A DNA stretch of 33,868 nt from Sulfurimonas sp. (GTDB lineage: Bacteria > Campylobacterota > Campylobacteria > Campylobacterales > Sulfurimonadaceae), in contig NZ_JALOAA010000023.1 in NCBI RefSeq assembly GCF_023229025.1, positions 1 to 33,868 on the forward strand, given 5' to 3'. A model generated the notes under the pieces. That model was not told the origin of the DNA, did not search any database, and was given only the letters and a program-made list of their open reading frames with translations. Position numbers and translations under genes: made by a program. Shown piece after piece: positions 1 to 8,170 of the stretch (its first letter is position 1; every line of letters begins with the position of its first letter).

Positions 1-583
1 CAATCTTTTTAAAACCCTTACTATGTAACTTATTGTCATATGGGGAGTATGTAACTATTATGATAGGCTTACCCAAAGAGGTCTCTTTTATTGTTGATAT
101 ATGTGATTGGTCTTGATTTATATATATTATGCGCTCTTCATCTAACTCACTTTTTTTTATAAAATCCTCAAAAAGAGTATAGTTTATAGAGTCCATCTCC
201 AGATAAGCTTCAATTGGCTTACTGCTATTTTTCAGCTCCTCTATTGAGAAATTACTCATAATAACATCCCCGCCGTGTGACTTGTCAAACATCATGACAG
301 GGATAAGAGTTGAATCCTCTTTTCTTAATATGTTGTACTCATACTGTGTTCCGACATAAGCATCTGAGCTTCCGGCTTTATACAAGTACATATTCTCGCT
401 AAGAGATGATACATTTAGAAGTTTAATATTTAAAGGCTCAAGCCAGCCCATCTCTTTGGCATAAAAAAGAGGCGTATAGCCTATCCAAGTTGTGGCAGAT
501 ATCTTTAATTTTTTATCATAATCGGAGGAACAAGATATAAATAAAAAAGCACTAAGAAGTGTTAAAAAAACCCTTTTAAGCAT
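1..583 (-). CDS. Substrate-binding lipoprotein, NMT1/TauT/SsuA-like (partial, 3' end outside window)
   Basis: The frame opens at the ATG at 583 and stays open to the window edge, giving about 194 residues of an incomplete protein. The N-terminus is a lipoprotein signal (MLKRVFLTLLSAFLFISC, lipobox cysteine at residue 18), so the mature protein should be membrane-anchored and periplasmic. The following sequence (KISATTWIGYTPLFYAKEMG and later DAYVGTQYEY) has the shape of NMT1/TauT/SsuA-type periplasmic binding proteins, in which an early W-GY-P motif leads the ligand-binding lobe. AAGG about 9 bases before the ATG could serve as ribosome binding site. No permease or ATPase is visible in the window, so the ligand is unknown. 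It might belong to an uptake system or to a sensory protein with a fused binding domain, since the C-terminus is not seen. Confidence 0.75.
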   Translation of the reverse strand, partial: MLKRVFLTLLSAFLFISCSSDYDKKLKISATTWIGYTPLFYAKEMGWLEPLNIKLLNVSSLSENMYLYKAGSSDAYVGTQYEYNILRKEDSTLIPVMMFDKSHGGDVIMSNFSIEELKNSSKPIEAYLEMDSINYTLFEDFIKKSELDEERIIYINQDQSHISTIKETSLGKPIIIVTYSPYDNKLHSKGFKKI

Positions 584-658
584 AAAATAACCTTATAATG
601 CACAATATGCTTCATTTTATCTGCCATAACTTTAATATTTCATTAAAGATAATATTTG

Positions 659-689
659 AAAAAGCCTAAAGCCATAAAAGACTTTAGAC
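659..689 (-). terminator. Rho-independent terminator of the porin gene
   Basis: Read on the minus strand, bases 689 to 664 form an 8-bp stem (one G-U pair) with a ten-base loop, directly followed by a run of T. It lies about 45 bases after the porin stop codon. Confidence 0.6.
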
Positions 690-734
690 TTAGGGAGAGG
701 AGAATGAGGAGAGATGAAATTTATTTTTAAAGTA

Positions 735-1946
735 TTAGAACTTAAGAATAACATCGAGTTGTACACGGTGGAAATCTAGTTCAGCATCACCCAGTTTACT
801 CCAGTTCCACCATCCGGCAACATCTACATTTTTAGCAAATGCATATTTTGTTTTAACATAGTAACCTTTACTATCTGTTCCACCGCCGCTAAAGTCAGAG
901 TCGTTATGCGCTCCATAAACTGCATCTTTTTGAACATCTCTATACGTAACAGCCGCTTTCCACTTCTTAGTCATAGCAAGTTCTGCACTTATGTCATATC
1001 CAAAGTTGTCATCACTTGCCAGTGCGTTATATGCTAATATTACTGCTGCTTTAGCCGGCATACCCATTACTAGATCTTTAACTTGTATCTCAGCAAAAGC
1101 CTCTACAATTCCATAATCTTCTTTATATACATCAACACCATTTACTGTTTCGCTTGTGTTACCCATAAATCCGCTGTCATATGGATGCGTAGTACCTTCT
1201 ACACCGTCATAATGGTAATATGCAGCACCCAAATTGAGCTTAGCATCGTCAAGCTTTTGAGTATGCACATACTGAGCTAAAAAAATATTGATATCATCAC
1301 CGTCTCTGTTATCTTTTTCTCTGTGCACTCTGTTAGCACCGACTCTAATCATACTATTGCCATCTTTATAACCGTAGTTGATTCCCTCTAAACGAATATC
1401 ATTATCCCATACAAGTTGTGTTTTAATAGGTCTATAGATATCGTGTGCCTGCTTACCGACTCTAACCCATGAGTTGTCAAATGAGTATTTAAGAGCAAGT
1501 ATGTCGATTTTAAGCTCATCTATAAAATACTCTTGAATATTTTCATCACTTTTAAAGCTTACATTTCCTGATGTCGGGTTATATTTACCACTCGAGACCG
1601 CTGTCTCTAGTCTAATATTATCAGTAGCATCAAAGTTTACAGAGTATCTAAATCTATATCTTTCACGGTTTTTATCAGCACTGCCCTCTTTTTCTATTAC
1701 CTCTTGTCTTAATCTAAGATCCCCTTTTGCATGAAATCTATCAAAAAATCCATTTTTAGTTTTTTTCTCCGGTGCTTCTGCTGAGTTAAGAACTTTTCCT
1801 GCTTCTTCTACATTAATAGCTGTACGCCCTTCAGCGGCTGTTGTAAAAACTTGACCTTTGTCATCTACATAAAACTGCTGTGCAGCACTCAAACTAGTCG
1901 CGCTAACCGCTAGTGCAGCTATTGTCGATAAAACGATTTTTTTCAT
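735..1946 (-). CDS. Putative outer-membrane porin, probably phosphate-starvation controlled
   Basis: A 403-residue exported protein with a classic signal peptide ending in SLSA about residue 21. A short charged linker follows, and from residue 70 onward alternating hydrophobic/polar strands typical of a 16-18 strand beta-barrel. The chain ends in Phe (VILKF), as expected for substrates of the Bam complex. It resembles the putative porin families of sulfur-oxidising Campylobacterota, but I cannot name the family. The gene lies just downstream of pstS on the same strand, separated by a terminator-like hairpin, and has its own promoter of the same layout as the pstS and pstC promoters (see 1977-2009). 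By inference it is a porin that raises phosphate or anion permeability during phosphate limitation, analogous in role to PhoE or OprP. The start is chosen from AAGGGA 8-13 bases upstream and from the signal peptide. Confidence 0.8.
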   Translation of the reverse strand: MKKIVLSTIAALAVSATSLSAAQQFYVDDKGQVFTTAAEGRTAINVEEAGKVLNSAEAPEKKTKNGFFDRFHAKGDLRLRQEVIEKEGSADKNRERYRFRYSVNFDATDNIRLETAVSSGKYNPTSGNVSFKSDENIQEYFIDELKIDILALKYSFDNSWVRVGKQAHDIYRPIKTQLVWDNDIRLEGINYGYKDGNSMIRVGANRVHREKDNRDGDDINIFLAQYVHTQKLDDAKLNLGAAYYHYDGVEGTTHPYDSGFMGNTSETVNGVDVYKEDYGIVEAFAEIQVKDLVMGMPAKAAVILAYNALASDDNFGYDISAELAMTKKWKAAVTYRDVQKDAVYGAHNDSDFSGGGTDSKGYYVKTKYAFAKNVDVAGWWNWSKLGDAELDFHRVQLDVILKF

Positions 1947-1976
1947 TTTTTGAATCCCTTGTTTTTTTGTGAGAGA

Positions 1977-2009
1977 ATTATAAAATTGTTAGGTTACGAA
2001 AAGATTACA
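1977..2009 (-). promoter_or_regulatory. Pho-box-like promoter of the porin
   Basis: On the minus strand TGTAAT begins at 2009 and CGTAAC at 1998, exactly 11 bases apart. After 10 further bases comes a perfect TATAAT (1982-1977). No -35 box is apparent, as expected if an activator of the OmpR/PhoB family occupies the -35 region. The pstS, pstC and two-component-system promoters have the same spacing. Confidence 0.6.
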
Positions 2010-2030
2010 GCAAAAAGAGCTGTCTTAAAT

Positions 2031-2071
2031 GCAAAAAGTCCCTGTGTCGTTTCGGACACAGAGGCTTTTGC
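2031..2071 (-). terminator. Hairpin terminator downstream of pstS
   Basis: A 7-bp core stem (CTGTGTC with GACACAG, loop GTTTCG, flanked by one further C-G pair across a mismatch), extended by A-rich and T-rich arms. On the minus strand it ends in CTTTTTGC. It stands between pstS and the porin promoter, so most pst transcripts should stop here. The A/T arms make it usable in both directions. Confidence 0.6.
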
Positions 2072-2123
2072 GGGAGATTTTCTTAGGAGAGAAAATTGAT
2101 GAGAATGGATATATTACGGATGA

Positions 2124-3128
2124 CTATTTTATATTTGCTGCCCAATACTCTTTGATCATATCTTTAGTCTCTTTTGGAAGAGGGATGTAACCTAGCTTCT
2201 TAGCGCTCTCGTCACCGTTTTTGAAAGCGTACTCAAAGAACTCTAATATCTTTTTGTTCATCTCAGGCTTCTCTTTTGGAAGAAGTATAAATGTTGCCGC
2301 AACGATCGGGTACGAAGTATCGCCTGCCTGCAGAGCTAAAACAGAGTGAAAGTGATCCTCTTTTGTCCAAGTAGCATACTTTGCAGCAGCTTTGAAGTTC
2401 TCTTCCGTTGCAGCAACCCATTTTCCGCTAGCAGTTTTTAAAACAGCCGCGCTTAAGTTGTTCTTCTCTTTATATGCGTTTTCAATGTAACCTATTGAGT
2501 AAGGAGTCTGTTTTACCAAACTTGCAACACCCTCGTTACCTTTTCCGCCGATACCGGTAGCCCAGTCAACAGCTTTGCCCGTTCCGAAGTTCTCTTTCCA
2601 GTTTTTAGAACTTTTTGTCAGGTAGTATGTGAAGTTATATGTAGTTCCTGATCCGTCTGAACGGTGTACAACTATGATCTTTTGGTTTGGAAGGTTAAGA
2701 CCTTTGTTATCTGCTGCGATTGCCGCATCATTCCACGTAGTGATCTTTCCTGCGAAAATATCAGCAACTACTTCATTGCTTAGTTTTAGAGTTGCATCTG
2801 CAATTCCTTCTACGTTAAAAGCAACTACTATTGAGCCGATAACTGCAGGAAACTGTAAAAGCTTATCTTTTGCAAGCTTTTTTGTATCCAGAGCTTCATC
2901 AGATGCACCGAAATCAACAACTCTTTTAGCGATCTGCTTGATTCCGCCGCCTGAACCGATTGACTGGTAGTTAACAAGATTGTCGGTATCTTTCTTGTAG
3001 TTAAATGCCCAATCATAGTAGAGCGGAGCCGGAAACGACGCGCCTGCACCGTTTATCTTGTCAGATGCGAACGAAGAGGTAATTGATGCTGCGGTGACTA
3101 TTGCAGCTAGAGCTAATTTCTTTAACAT
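2124..3128 (-). CDS. pstS: Periplasmic phosphate-binding protein PstS
   Basis: A 334-residue exported binding protein that captures inorganic phosphate and delivers it to the PstCA permease. After a signal peptide (to about residue 21, SSFAS) comes the hallmark GAGASFPAPLYYDW motif at residues 27-40. The phosphate-ligand segments follow: SIGSGGG near 57-63, DFGASDE near 72-78 and RSDGSGTT near 156-163. The length and these binding segments match PstS rather than the shorter SphX-like relatives. It is transcribed divergently from pstCAB-phoU across a 191-base spacer that carries one Pho-type promoter for each direction. The arrangement is mildly unusual, because pstS is commonly the first gene of the pst operon. 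Ribosome binding site AAGGAAA precedes the ATG. Confidence 0.96.
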   Translation of the reverse strand: MLKKLALAAIVTAASITSSFASDKINGAGASFPAPLYYDWAFNYKKDTDNLVNYQSIGSGGGIKQIAKRVVDFGASDEALDTKKLAKDKLLQFPAVIGSIVVAFNVEGIADATLKLSNEVVADIFAGKITTWNDAAIAADNKGLNLPNQKIIVVHRSDGSGTTYNFTYYLTKSSKNWKENFGTGKAVDWATGIGGKGNEGVASLVKQTPYSIGYIENAYKEKNNLSAAVLKTASGKWVAATEENFKAAAKYATWTKEDHFHSVLALQAGDTSYPIVAATFILLPKEKPEMNKKILEFFEYAFKNGDESAKKLGYIPLPKETKDMIKEYWAANIK

Positions 3129-3156
3129 TTGTTTTCCTTTTTGAATGTTTAGCGAA

Positions 3157-3189
3157 ATTATAATTGCTCCATATTACAAGATGATTACA
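3157..3189 (-). promoter_or_regulatory. Pho-box-like promoter of pstS
   Basis: On the minus strand two exact TGTAAT half-sites begin at 3189 and 3178, 11 bases apart. They are followed after 10 bases by TATAAT at 3162-3157. This copy has the best half-sites of the four found in the window. Confidence 0.65.
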
Positions 3190-3246
3190 AAAATTATAAT
3201 GCTTATTACTCCGTGGCATAAACTTAATCTTAATCTAGCTTTTATT

Positions 3247-3290
3247 TATAACCATTCTGTAACCTTTTTGTAATCTGAATAAAATAAAAT
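3247..3290 (+). promoter_or_regulatory. Pho-box-like promoter of pstCAB-phoU
   Basis: TATAAC at 3247, TGTAAC at 3258 and TGTAAT at 3269 repeat with an 11-base period. Ten bases after the last half-site is TAAAAT (3285-3290), a plausible -10. This copy has an extra upstream half-site. The TTG start of pstC follows 29 bases later. Confidence 0.6.
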
Positions 3291-3319
3291 TCCAAACTTA
3301 ATTTACAAAAAGGGAAGAG

Positions 3320-4180
3320 TTGAACAGTCTTATAGATAAGGTTTTTGCTAACACAACAAAGCTTATAGCAATTAGTGTATTGCTTCTTGTTGCTTGGATA
3401 TTTGGCGTACTTTTTGAGCACTCGCTAAAATCAATTGAAGCTTTTGGGTTTAGTTTTTTAACTGAGACAAAGTGGGCACCCAATCTTGAAAAATTTGGCG
3501 CGCTGCCTGCAATCTACGGCTCTGTTGTCTCAACCTTTTTGGCAATGATTTTAGCAGTTCCTATCGCAATTGGAGTTGCAATATTTTTAAGCGAAATTGC
3601 TCATGCAAAGATAAAAACTCCTATCGGGGTCTCTATAGAACTCTTAGCTGCTATTCCTTCCGTAATATACGGTATGTGGGGACTTTTTTACTTTGTTCCG
3701 ATTATTCGCGATATCTTTGGCGGTGTAGGCATAAGCATGTTAACAGCTGGAGTTGTTCTATCTATCATGATACTCCCTTTTATGGCAGCAGTAACGCGAG
3801 ATGCCATGAATACTACTCCCGATATTTTAAAAGAGTCGGCTTATGCACTTGGAGGAACTAAGTGGGATATTATAAAAGATATCATTATTCCATATGCAAA
3901 AGCAGGAATTATCGGCTCTTTTATTTTGGCTCTTGGACGTGCAATCGGTGAGACTATGGCTGTTACCTTTGTTATGGGAAATGTTCACAAAATATCAACA
4001 GATTTAACGCAACCGGCAACATCTATTCCCGTAACACTTGCCAATGAGTTTGCAGAGGCAGATACGGAGCTTTACTTCTCATCTTTGTTTGAGCTATCTC
4101 TTTTGCTTCTTATTATAAGTTTTACAATTATCTCAATAGCTAAATTTTACTTTTTACGCAGAAAAAGGATTGGGCAGTGA
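3320..4180 (+). CDS. pstC: Phosphate ABC transporter permease PstC
   Basis: A 286-residue inner-membrane permease of the PstSCAB phosphate importer. Six membrane helices can be drawn, the first at about residues 15-37. The cytoplasmic coupling loop with the EAA-type motif is clear: ESAYALGGTKWDIIKDIIIP near residues 173-192, followed by the conserved GRAIGETMAV segment of PstC/PstA proteins. The start is TTG, supported by AGGGAAG six to nine bases upstream; no in-frame ATG precedes the first helix. The last four bases overlap the GTG of pstA, so translation is probably coupled. The protein is somewhat shorter than E. coli PstC (about 319 residues). Confidence 0.94.
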   Translation: MNSLIDKVFANTTKLIAISVLLLVAWIFGVLFEHSLKSIEAFGFSFLTETKWAPNLEKFGALPAIYGSVVSTFLAMILAVPIAIGVAIFLSEIAHAKIKTPIGVSIELLAAIPSVIYGMWGLFYFVPIIRDIFGGVGISMLTAGVVLSIMILPFMAAVTRDAMNTTPDILKESAYALGGTKWDIIKDIIIPYAKAGIIGSFILALGRAIGETMAVTFVMGNVHKISTDLTQPATSIPVTLANEFAEADTELYFSSLFELSLLLLIISFTIISIAKFYFLRRKRIGQ

Positions 4181-5019
4181 CACATACTCAAAAAAGAGTC
4201 ATAACTAGCAGCATTGTAATGGCACTCTCCACGCTCTCTGCCGTCATAGGAATAGGTTTTTTACTTTGGATACTTAGCATTTTAATCATAAACGGTGTAG
4301 ATGCGTTGAGTACAACTATCTTTCTAGAGGAAGGTGCACCTCCGGGAAATGAGAATGGAGGCTTAAAGCATGCCCTTATCGGTCAACTGATGTTGGTTGG
4401 ATATGCCTCGGTTTTTGGTGTTCCGCTTGGAATTTTGGCGGGAACATACCTAAGCGAGTATGGTCTAAAATCAAAGCTCTCAGAGATAATACGCGATATT
4501 TCAGACATTATGATGTCGGCTCCAAGTATTGTAATCGGTGCTTTTGTCTATGCAATAGTCGTTGCCCCTAGCGGACAGTTTAGCGGCTGGGCAGGCTCTA
4601 TCGCGCTTATGATTATAATGCTGCCCATTATTTTAAGAACAACAGATGATATGCTCCAACTTGTTCCATCAACTCTAAGAGAGGCGGCATTTGCACTTGG
4701 AGCACCTAAATATAAAGTTATCATTCAGGTTGTTTACCGCGGTGCAAAAGCCGGTATATTAACCGGAGTTTTGCTTGGCGTGGCTCGTGTTGCAGGAGAG
4801 ACTGCACCGCTTCTCTTTACTTCGTTTAACGATAACTTTTTAAACACAGACATGAGCCAGCCGATGGCTTCACTAACTGTTACAATGTATAACTATGCGA
4901 CAAGTCCGTATGAAGATTGGCAGAAGCTTGGATGGGCAGCTGCGTTTATACTCAGCATGTTTATTTTGACTCTTAACGTTCTAGGACGACTATTTTTATT
5001 AAAAAGAAAGGGTAAATAA
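4177..5019 (+). CDS. pstA: Phosphate ABC transporter permease PstA
   Basis: A 280-residue second permease of the Pst importer, with six predicted membrane helices (the first at about residues 12-38). The coupling helix reads STLREAAFALGAPKYKVI near residues 167-184. It is followed by GVARVAGETAPLLFT, the PstA version of the GETA motif also present in PstC. The start is GTG inside the pstC stop (GTGA overlap); the pstA stop and the pstB start share one base (TAATG). PstA and PstC should form the heterodimeric channel driven by PstB. Confidence 0.95.
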   Translation: MTHTQKRVITSSIVMALSTLSAVIGIGFLLWILSILIINGVDALSTTIFLEEGAPPGNENGGLKHALIGQLMLVGYASVFGVPLGILAGTYLSEYGLKSKLSEIIRDISDIMMSAPSIVIGAFVYAIVVAPSGQFSGWAGSIALMIIMLPIILRTTDDMLQLVPSTLREAAFALGAPKYKVIIQVVYRGAKAGILTGVLLGVARVAGETAPLLFTSFNDNFLNTDMSQPMASLTVTMYNYATSPYEDWQKLGWAAAFILSMFILTLNVLGRLFLLKRKGK

Positions 5020-5804
5020 TGGCAACTATTGTTGATATAAAAGAAGAGAAAGCTCTTGAAGTCAAAAACTTTGAGTTTACATACGCAGGTGCGGATGAGC
5101 CAAATATTAAAAAACTGACCATGCCTATTGCAAAACATAACATTACTGCACTAATAGGGCCATCCGGATGTGGAAAAACAACGCTTCTTAGAAGTTTTAA
5201 CCGTATGCATGACCTCTATCCAGCAAACAGATATAGCGGAGAGATTATATTTAAAGATAGAAATATCTTGACTAAGAATGAGGATTTGATAAAACTTAGA
5301 ACTCAAATAGGTATGATTTTTCAAAAACCTACCGCTTTTCCTATGAGTATATTTGATAACGTTGCTTATGGACTCAGACTCCAAGGAGTTAAAAACAAGA
5401 CAGAGCTTCAAGGCAGAGTTAAAAAAGCACTCCAAGATGCGGCAATCTGGCAAGAGGTCAAAGATAGATTGGGGCATGATGCAAACGGGCTATCCGGCGG
5501 ACAGCAGCAGAGACTCTGCATTGCAAGAGCAATTGCTGTTGAGCCCGAGGTTCTACTTTTTGACGAGCCGACATCTGCACTTGACCCTATCTCCACGGCA
5601 GGAATTGAAGAGCTAATTGTCGGTCTAAAAGAGAGGGTTTCAATAATCATAGTTACACACAATATGCAGCAAGCCGCACGGGTAAGTGACTATACCGGCT
5701 TTATGTATTTGGGTGAACTTGTAGAACTAGGTCGCACGGAAGAGCTTTTTGTAACACCAAAAGAGAGATTAACAGAAGAGTATATAACCGGAAAATTCGG
5801 TTGA
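5019..5804 (+). CDS. pstB: Phosphate ABC transporter ATPase PstB
   Basis: A 261-residue ATPase that energises phosphate import. Walker A GPSGCGKTT is at residues 47-55, and the Q-loop with the PstB-typical QKPTAFPMSI follows near residue 105. The ABC signature LSGGQQQR is at 158-165, Walker B with DEPTSALDP begins at 182, and the H-loop histidine is in VTHNMQQA. The length matches E. coli PstB (257). The Q-loop phrase separates it from amino-acid or nickel ATPases. It is translationally coupled to pstA and followed after 15 bases by phoU. Confidence 0.97.
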   Translation: MATIVDIKEEKALEVKNFEFTYAGADEPNIKKLTMPIAKHNITALIGPSGCGKTTLLRSFNRMHDLYPANRYSGEIIFKDRNILTKNEDLIKLRTQIGMIFQKPTAFPMSIFDNVAYGLRLQGVKNKTELQGRVKKALQDAAIWQEVKDRLGHDANGLSGGQQQRLCIARAIAVEPEVLLFDEPTSALDPISTAGIEELIVGLKERVSIIIVTHNMQQAARVSDYTGFMYLGELVELGRTEELFVTPKERLTEEYITGKFG

Positions 5805-5819
5805 TAATAAAGGATAGAT

Positions 5820-6491
5820 ATGTTGAGTAAATATGATGAAAAGATAAAGAGTATAAGAGAGAAGATATCTAATCTTCTTATGGATATAACTACGGCTGAT
5901 GAGCTCTCTTTGGAGGCTTTTAAATTATCCGATAAAGTTAAATTCAAAGAGGTAGAGAGAAGCCTTTCCAAAATAGGTCTAAAAGGCGATGATATAGATA
6001 ATGAAATTATAAAAACTTTTGCACTTTTTGGACCTGAAGCAAAAGAGCTTAGGTTTTTAGTGGCATATCTAAAGATGACAAATGAGATTGTCCGCACCGG
6101 AGAGGGAGTTAAAAAATATGCCCGCAGAATGAGTCAACATATAAACAATGATTTTAATATTGAGCCGTTAAAACCTACTATTTTACTGCTTCACAAAAGC
6201 AGCGTAAATGCTCTTAAGTATATTTTAGAGTGTTTTAATGAGTATGAAAATTGCAACTACGAACATACATACACAAAAGTATTAGTAGAAGAGAGCATGA
6301 ATGATGACCTCTTTAGCGTTCTTGAAAAAGAGATACTAAACAAAATTATAGATGAAAAAGAGCTCTCCATTGATTATGTAAAAATTTTAGGAAGTCTTAG
6401 AAAACTGGAACGCTCATGTGATAGAAGCGTAAATATTGCAAACCTCATGTTATATGCCGAGCAAGGCGGGGAGATTAAACTTTTTAACTAA
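5820..6491 (+). CDS. phoU: PhoU-family phosphate signalling protein
   Basis: A 223-residue, almost entirely helical protein fitting the duplicated three-helix PhoU fold. The metal-binding signature of the second half is visible as LERSCDRSVNIAN near residues 197-209, equivalent to the ERIGDHATNIAE type of motif in E. coli PhoU. The first-half motif is weaker (LAYLKMTNEIVRTGEGVKK region, near 81-98). PhoU couples the Pst transporter to the Pho sensor kinase and prevents toxic phosphate uptake. It is the last gene of pstCAB-phoU, preceded by AAAGGA and followed by a terminator-like hairpin. No phoB/phoR is adjacent; a candidate pair lies at 15.0-16.7 kb. Confidence 0.85.
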   Translation: MLSKYDEKIKSIREKISNLLMDITTADELSLEAFKLSDKVKFKEVERSLSKIGLKGDDIDNEIIKTFALFGPEAKELRFLVAYLKMTNEIVRTGEGVKKYARRMSQHINNDFNIEPLKPTILLLHKSSVNALKYILECFNEYENCNYEHTYTKVLVEESMNDDLFSVLEKEILNKIIDEKELSIDYVKILGSLRKLERSCDRSVNIANLMLYAEQGGEIKLFN

Positions 6492-6511
6492 TTCTATAAA
6501 AAAGTAGCAAA

Positions 6512-6545
6512 ACTGATTAAATTTTAAGCAGTCAATCTTTTTTTT
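6512..6545 (+). terminator. Probable terminator after phoU
   Basis: ACTG-TTAA-type stem with one mismatch (6512-6532), followed by CAATC and eight Ts. It closes the pstCAB-phoU operon. The rest of the 115-base gap before glnA is AT-rich, with TATACT at 6562 as a possible -10; no sigma-54 type -24/-12 pair was seen. Confidence 0.5.
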
Positions 6546-6606
6546 ACAAAAATAAATTAGATATACTGTTATTAATATTATTCATAAAATCTAGGAGATA
6601 GAGATA

Positions 6607-8037
6607 ATGGGAAAATTTGTTAACAACATAGAAGAGTTTTTTGCTTTTTGCGAGGAAAATGATGTTCAATTCGTAGATTTAAGATTTACAGATATTAAAG
6701 GCGCTTGGCATCATGTAAGCTACCGCATGAGTGCAATAGATAGAGAAATATTAGAAAACGGCTTCCCATTTGACGGATCATCAATTGATGCATGGCAGCC
6801 TATTAATAGATCGGATATGATTTTAAAAGCTGACGTTCCTACAGCATTTTTAGACCCTTTTACCGCAGACCCTACAATAATTATTTTTTGTGATGTTTAT
6901 GATATATATAAAAGCCGTATGTATGAGAGGTGCCCTCGCTCAATAGCAAAAGCTGCATTAGCACATGCAGACTCTTTGGGAATTGCTGACGCTGCATACT
7001 TTGGACCTGAAAATGAGTTCTTTGTTTTTGATAATATTCAATTTATCGACAACCCAAATGAAGCGGGATACAAAATCGATACCGAAGAGGGCGAGTGGAA
7101 CTCCAACACTAACTATGCAGATATGTACAATTCAGGTCATAGACCCGGAAACAAGGGCGGTTACTTTCCTGTAGCTCCAACTGACAGTATGGTTGATTTA
7201 AGAGCTGAGATGATGATGGTTTTAGAGCAAGTCGGCTTAGAGGTAGTTCTTGGTCACCATGAGGTTGCTCAAGGACAAGGCGAAATCGGTGTCGTTTTTT
7301 CAGATATGATTACTGCGGCTGATAATGTACAAAAGCTAAAATATGTTATAAAAATGGTTGCACACCTAAACGGCAAAACTGCTACGTTTATGCCAAAACC
7401 GATATTTGGCGATAACGGTAACGGTATGCATGTACACCAATCCCTCTGGAAGGAAGGCAAAAACCTTTTTTATGAAAAAGGCAACTATGCCAACATAAGC
7501 GAGATGGCGCTTCACTACATCGGAGGTGTATTTAAACATGCTCGCTCTCTTGCAGCATTTACAAACCCTACGACAAACTCTTACAAGAGACTTGTTCCCG
7601 GATTTGAAGCCCCTTCAATTTTGACCTACTCTATGCAAAACCGTTCTGCATCTTGCCGTATTCCTTATGGTTCAGGAGAGAAATCAACACGTGTTGAGAT
7701 GAGATTTCCAGACTCGACTGCATGTCCGTACCTAGCGTTCTCTGCTATGTTAATGGCTGGACTAGACGGTATAAAAAACAAAGATATTCCAATCGGTCCG
7801 ATGGATGAAGATCTTTTTGAGCTCTCCTTAGATGAAATCCGTGAAAAAGGTATTCCTCAAATGCCGCACACGCTTCGCGGCTCACTAGAGGCACTTATCC
7901 GCAATAATGACTTCTTAAAGCCTGTCTTTACACAAGAGTTTATCAGTGCATACAAGGACTACAGGTTTAAGCGTGACGTATGGCCGGATGAGGGTCGCCC
8001 TACTGCTTATGAGTTTAAAACTACATACCAGTGCTAA
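6607..8037 (+). CDS. glnA: Glutamine synthetase, type I
   Basis: A 476-residue enzyme that condenses glutamate and ammonia to glutamine using ATP. It forms a cytoplasmic dodecamer. Family landmarks are FDGSSI at residues 55-60, the metal-binding GPENEFFVFD region near 135-144, GHHEVAQGQGEI near 216-227, NGNGMHVHQS near 270-280 and NRSASCRIP near 350. The residue matching the adenylylated tyrosine of E. coli GlnA (NLYDL, Tyr397) is Phe404 here (DEDLFELS). Regulation by GlnE-type adenylylation is therefore not expected, as has been reported for Helicobacter pylori. The gene stands alone between two hairpins and has AGGAGA ten bases upstream of the ATG. No PII gene is adjacent. Confidence 0.96.
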   Translation: MGKFVNNIEEFFAFCEENDVQFVDLRFTDIKGAWHHVSYRMSAIDREILENGFPFDGSSIDAWQPINRSDMILKADVPTAFLDPFTADPTIIIFCDVYDIYKSRMYERCPRSIAKAALAHADSLGIADAAYFGPENEFFVFDNIQFIDNPNEAGYKIDTEEGEWNSNTNYADMYNSGHRPGNKGGYFPVAPTDSMVDLRAEMMMVLEQVGLEVVLGHHEVAQGQGEIGVVFSDMITAADNVQKLKYVIKMVAHLNGKTATFMPKPIFGDNGNGMHVHQSLWKEGKNLFYEKGNYANISEMALHYIGGVFKHARSLAAFTNPTTNSYKRLVPGFEAPSILTYSMQNRSASCRIPYGSGEKSTRVEMRFPDSTACPYLAFSAMLMAGLDGIKNKDIPIGPMDEDLFELSLDEIREKGIPQMPHTLRGSLEALIRNNDFLKPVFTQEFISAYKDYRFKRDVWPDEGRPTAYEFKTTYQC

Positions 8038-8044
8038 AACTTTA

Positions 8045-8066
8045 AATCCTGCTTTTTTGCGGGATT
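8045..8066 (+). terminator. Hairpin downstream of glnA
   Basis: Eight-base-pair stem AATCCTGC / GCGGGATT (one G-U pair) with a T6 loop, starting 8 bases after the glnA stop. The following T run is only CCCCTTTT, so termination may be inefficient. Confidence 0.5.
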
Positions 8067-8104
8067 ACTCCCCTTTTCAAACACTCGACTAATCGTAAAT
8101 TCGC

Positions 8105-8110
8105 TATAAT
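8105..8110 (+). promoter_or_regulatory. Probable -10 box of leuA
   Basis: A perfect TATAAT preceded by AT-rich sequence, giving a leader of about 55 bases. The leader holds a 7-bp inverted repeat CAATAAT (8119-8125) / ATTATTG (8141-8147). No leucine-rich leader peptide or T-box could be recognised. Confidence 0.4.
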
Positions 8111-8170
8111 TCGCATCACAATAATTCTACGTAAGAGTGTATTATTGAATTTCAAGTTTAAAGGTATATT

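Noticed and set aside
2629..2970. Long open frame antisense to pstS
   Set aside because: It is a shadow of the pstS codon pattern, has no ribosome site or recognisable domain, and pstS itself is certain.
6492..6606. Possible sigma-54 or NtrC control of glnA
   Set aside because: No GG-N10-GC type -24/-12 pair was found; only an ordinary AT-rich promoter is visible.
8067..8170. Possible leucine attenuator or T-box before leuA
   Set aside because: There is no leucine-rich leader frame and no T-box consensus; only one short inverted repeat is present.
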